Position numbers and translations under genes: made by a program. Under the pieces are notes generated by a model. It was given only the letters and a program-made list of their open reading frames with translations, did no database searches and was not told the origin of the DNA. A stretch of 64,000 nt of DNA, taken from assembly GCF_014651615.1 (NCBI RefSeq), contig NZ_BMXF01000004.1, forward strand, positions 1 to 64,000, in the 5' to 3' direction. Shown here one piece after another: positions 63,634 through 64,000 of this stretch (positions within the stretch are counted from its first letter, which is position 1; every line of letters begins with the position of its first letter). The DNA comes from Persicitalea jodogahamensis. GTDB lineage: Bacteria > Bacteroidota > Bacteroidia > Cytophagales > Spirosomataceae.

Positions 63634-64000
63634 TTAATTAAATTCCAGAACCTTCGGCCCCTGACGGTTGATGGCCGAAACGTATGCATTGCTCTCGATT
63701 CCGGCCGTGGCAAATGTCTCTTGCATAGCCTTCCCAACTTGCTCGGCAGTCTCGCGACCTTTGCTGAGGGTAAACATTGACGGACCTGCGCCCGAAATAC
63801 TGCATCCCAGAGCGCCATGCGCAATTGCAACTTGCTTTACCTCATTGAATTCAGGAATGAGAATAGCCCGGATGGGTTCGACAATGACATCCACCATGGA
63901 GCGGCTGATGAGGTCGTAATCCTCCTGCATCAGGCCGGCGATGAGTCCGGCAACGTTTCCCATCTGCGAAATGGCGTTCTTCAACGATACCTCATTGCGC
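63634..64000 (-). CDS. thrB: Homoserine kinase, C-terminal part cut by the window edge
   Basis: At least 122 residues visible, running off the right edge. The conserved GHMP block is present: GALGCSISGAGPSMFTL (the GSGP-like motif) and FNEVKQVAIAHGAL. The remaining start lies beyond 64000. It phosphorylates homoserine in threonine synthesis. The region 63473-63633 between this gene and the iron-sulfur gene holds nothing recognisable. Confidence 0.9.
   Translation of the reverse strand, partial: RNEVSLKNAISQMGNVAGLIAGLMQEDYDLISRSMVDVIVEPIRAILIPEFNEVKQVAIAHGALGCSISGAGPSMFTLSKGRETAEQVGKAMQETFATAGIESNAYVSAINRQGPKVLEFN

Overview
The window looks like a chromosomal segment of a Bacteroidota bacterium, most likely order Cytophagales (Spirosoma/Dyadobacter-like). 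The reasons are a bacillithiol deacetylase (BshB1), a PorE-like TPR/PD40/OmpA protein, a multi-DUF349 protein, TAnnTTTG-type promoter boxes, few Shine-Dalgarno sequences, and many envelope or secreted enzymes. The genus is an inference. No rRNA, CRISPR array, prophage or transposase was seen.

Layout. 1-8.7 kb: an interrupted tRNA-Gly, msrA, a DUF202 protein and gltA, then a tight leftward run mnmE - SGNH hydrolase - unknown - miaA - membrane protein - amidohydrolase that joins two tRNA-modification genes. 8.7-19.7 kb: a histidine phosphatase lipoprotein, an MpaB-type oxygenase, queE overlapping the PorE-like gene, trxB, an M23/LysM peptidase, bshB1, pdxH and a large DUF349 protein. 19.8-28.9 kb: tRNA-Thr(TGT), phased 10-bp repeats, then an AT-richer leftward defence block hsdM - DUF5655 nuclease-like - hsdS - hsdR - AlbA_2 ATP-binding protein. 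29-45 kb: membrane proteins with a winged-helix regulator, a D-threonine-aldolase-like enzyme, a sulfatase, two near-identical GMC oxidoreductases around a subunit-3-like protein, an SMP-30-like lipoprotein, two N-acyl-D-amino-acid deacylase paralogues and a GH106-like glycosidase. 45-59 kb: a CheB-domain pseudogene, a fatty acid desaturase facing an atypical LuxR-type regulator across tandem palindromes, two histidine kinases, a CrtI-like oxidoreductase, an AguB-like amidase, tRNA-Thr(CGT), an exported RidA divergent from an exported D-amino-acid-oxidase homologue, and modABC. 59-64 kb: an ECF sigma factor with a candidate anti-sigma protein, an AlkA-like glycosylase, a sugar nucleotidyltransferase, an IscA-type protein and the 3' part of thrB.

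The most unusual item is the oxidoreductase at 53142-54296. It carries every recognisable D-amino-acid oxidase block, but in circularly permuted order, behind a twin-arginine/lipoprotein signal. It sits divergent from a RidA-family imine deaminase that also has an export signal. Together with the exported N-acyl-D-amino-acid deacylases at 39-42 kb this suggests an envelope route for D-amino acids: deacylation, then oxidation, then imine hydrolysis. The enzyme families are recognised from sequence; the pathway is inference.

Other notable structure: a 16-nt insertion in a tRNA T arm, face-to-face promoters around a palindrome between mnmE and its neighbour, candidate operators upstream of the desaturase, a 7-bp microsatellite, and a D-aminoacylase paralogue whose metal ligands differ from its neighbour's.
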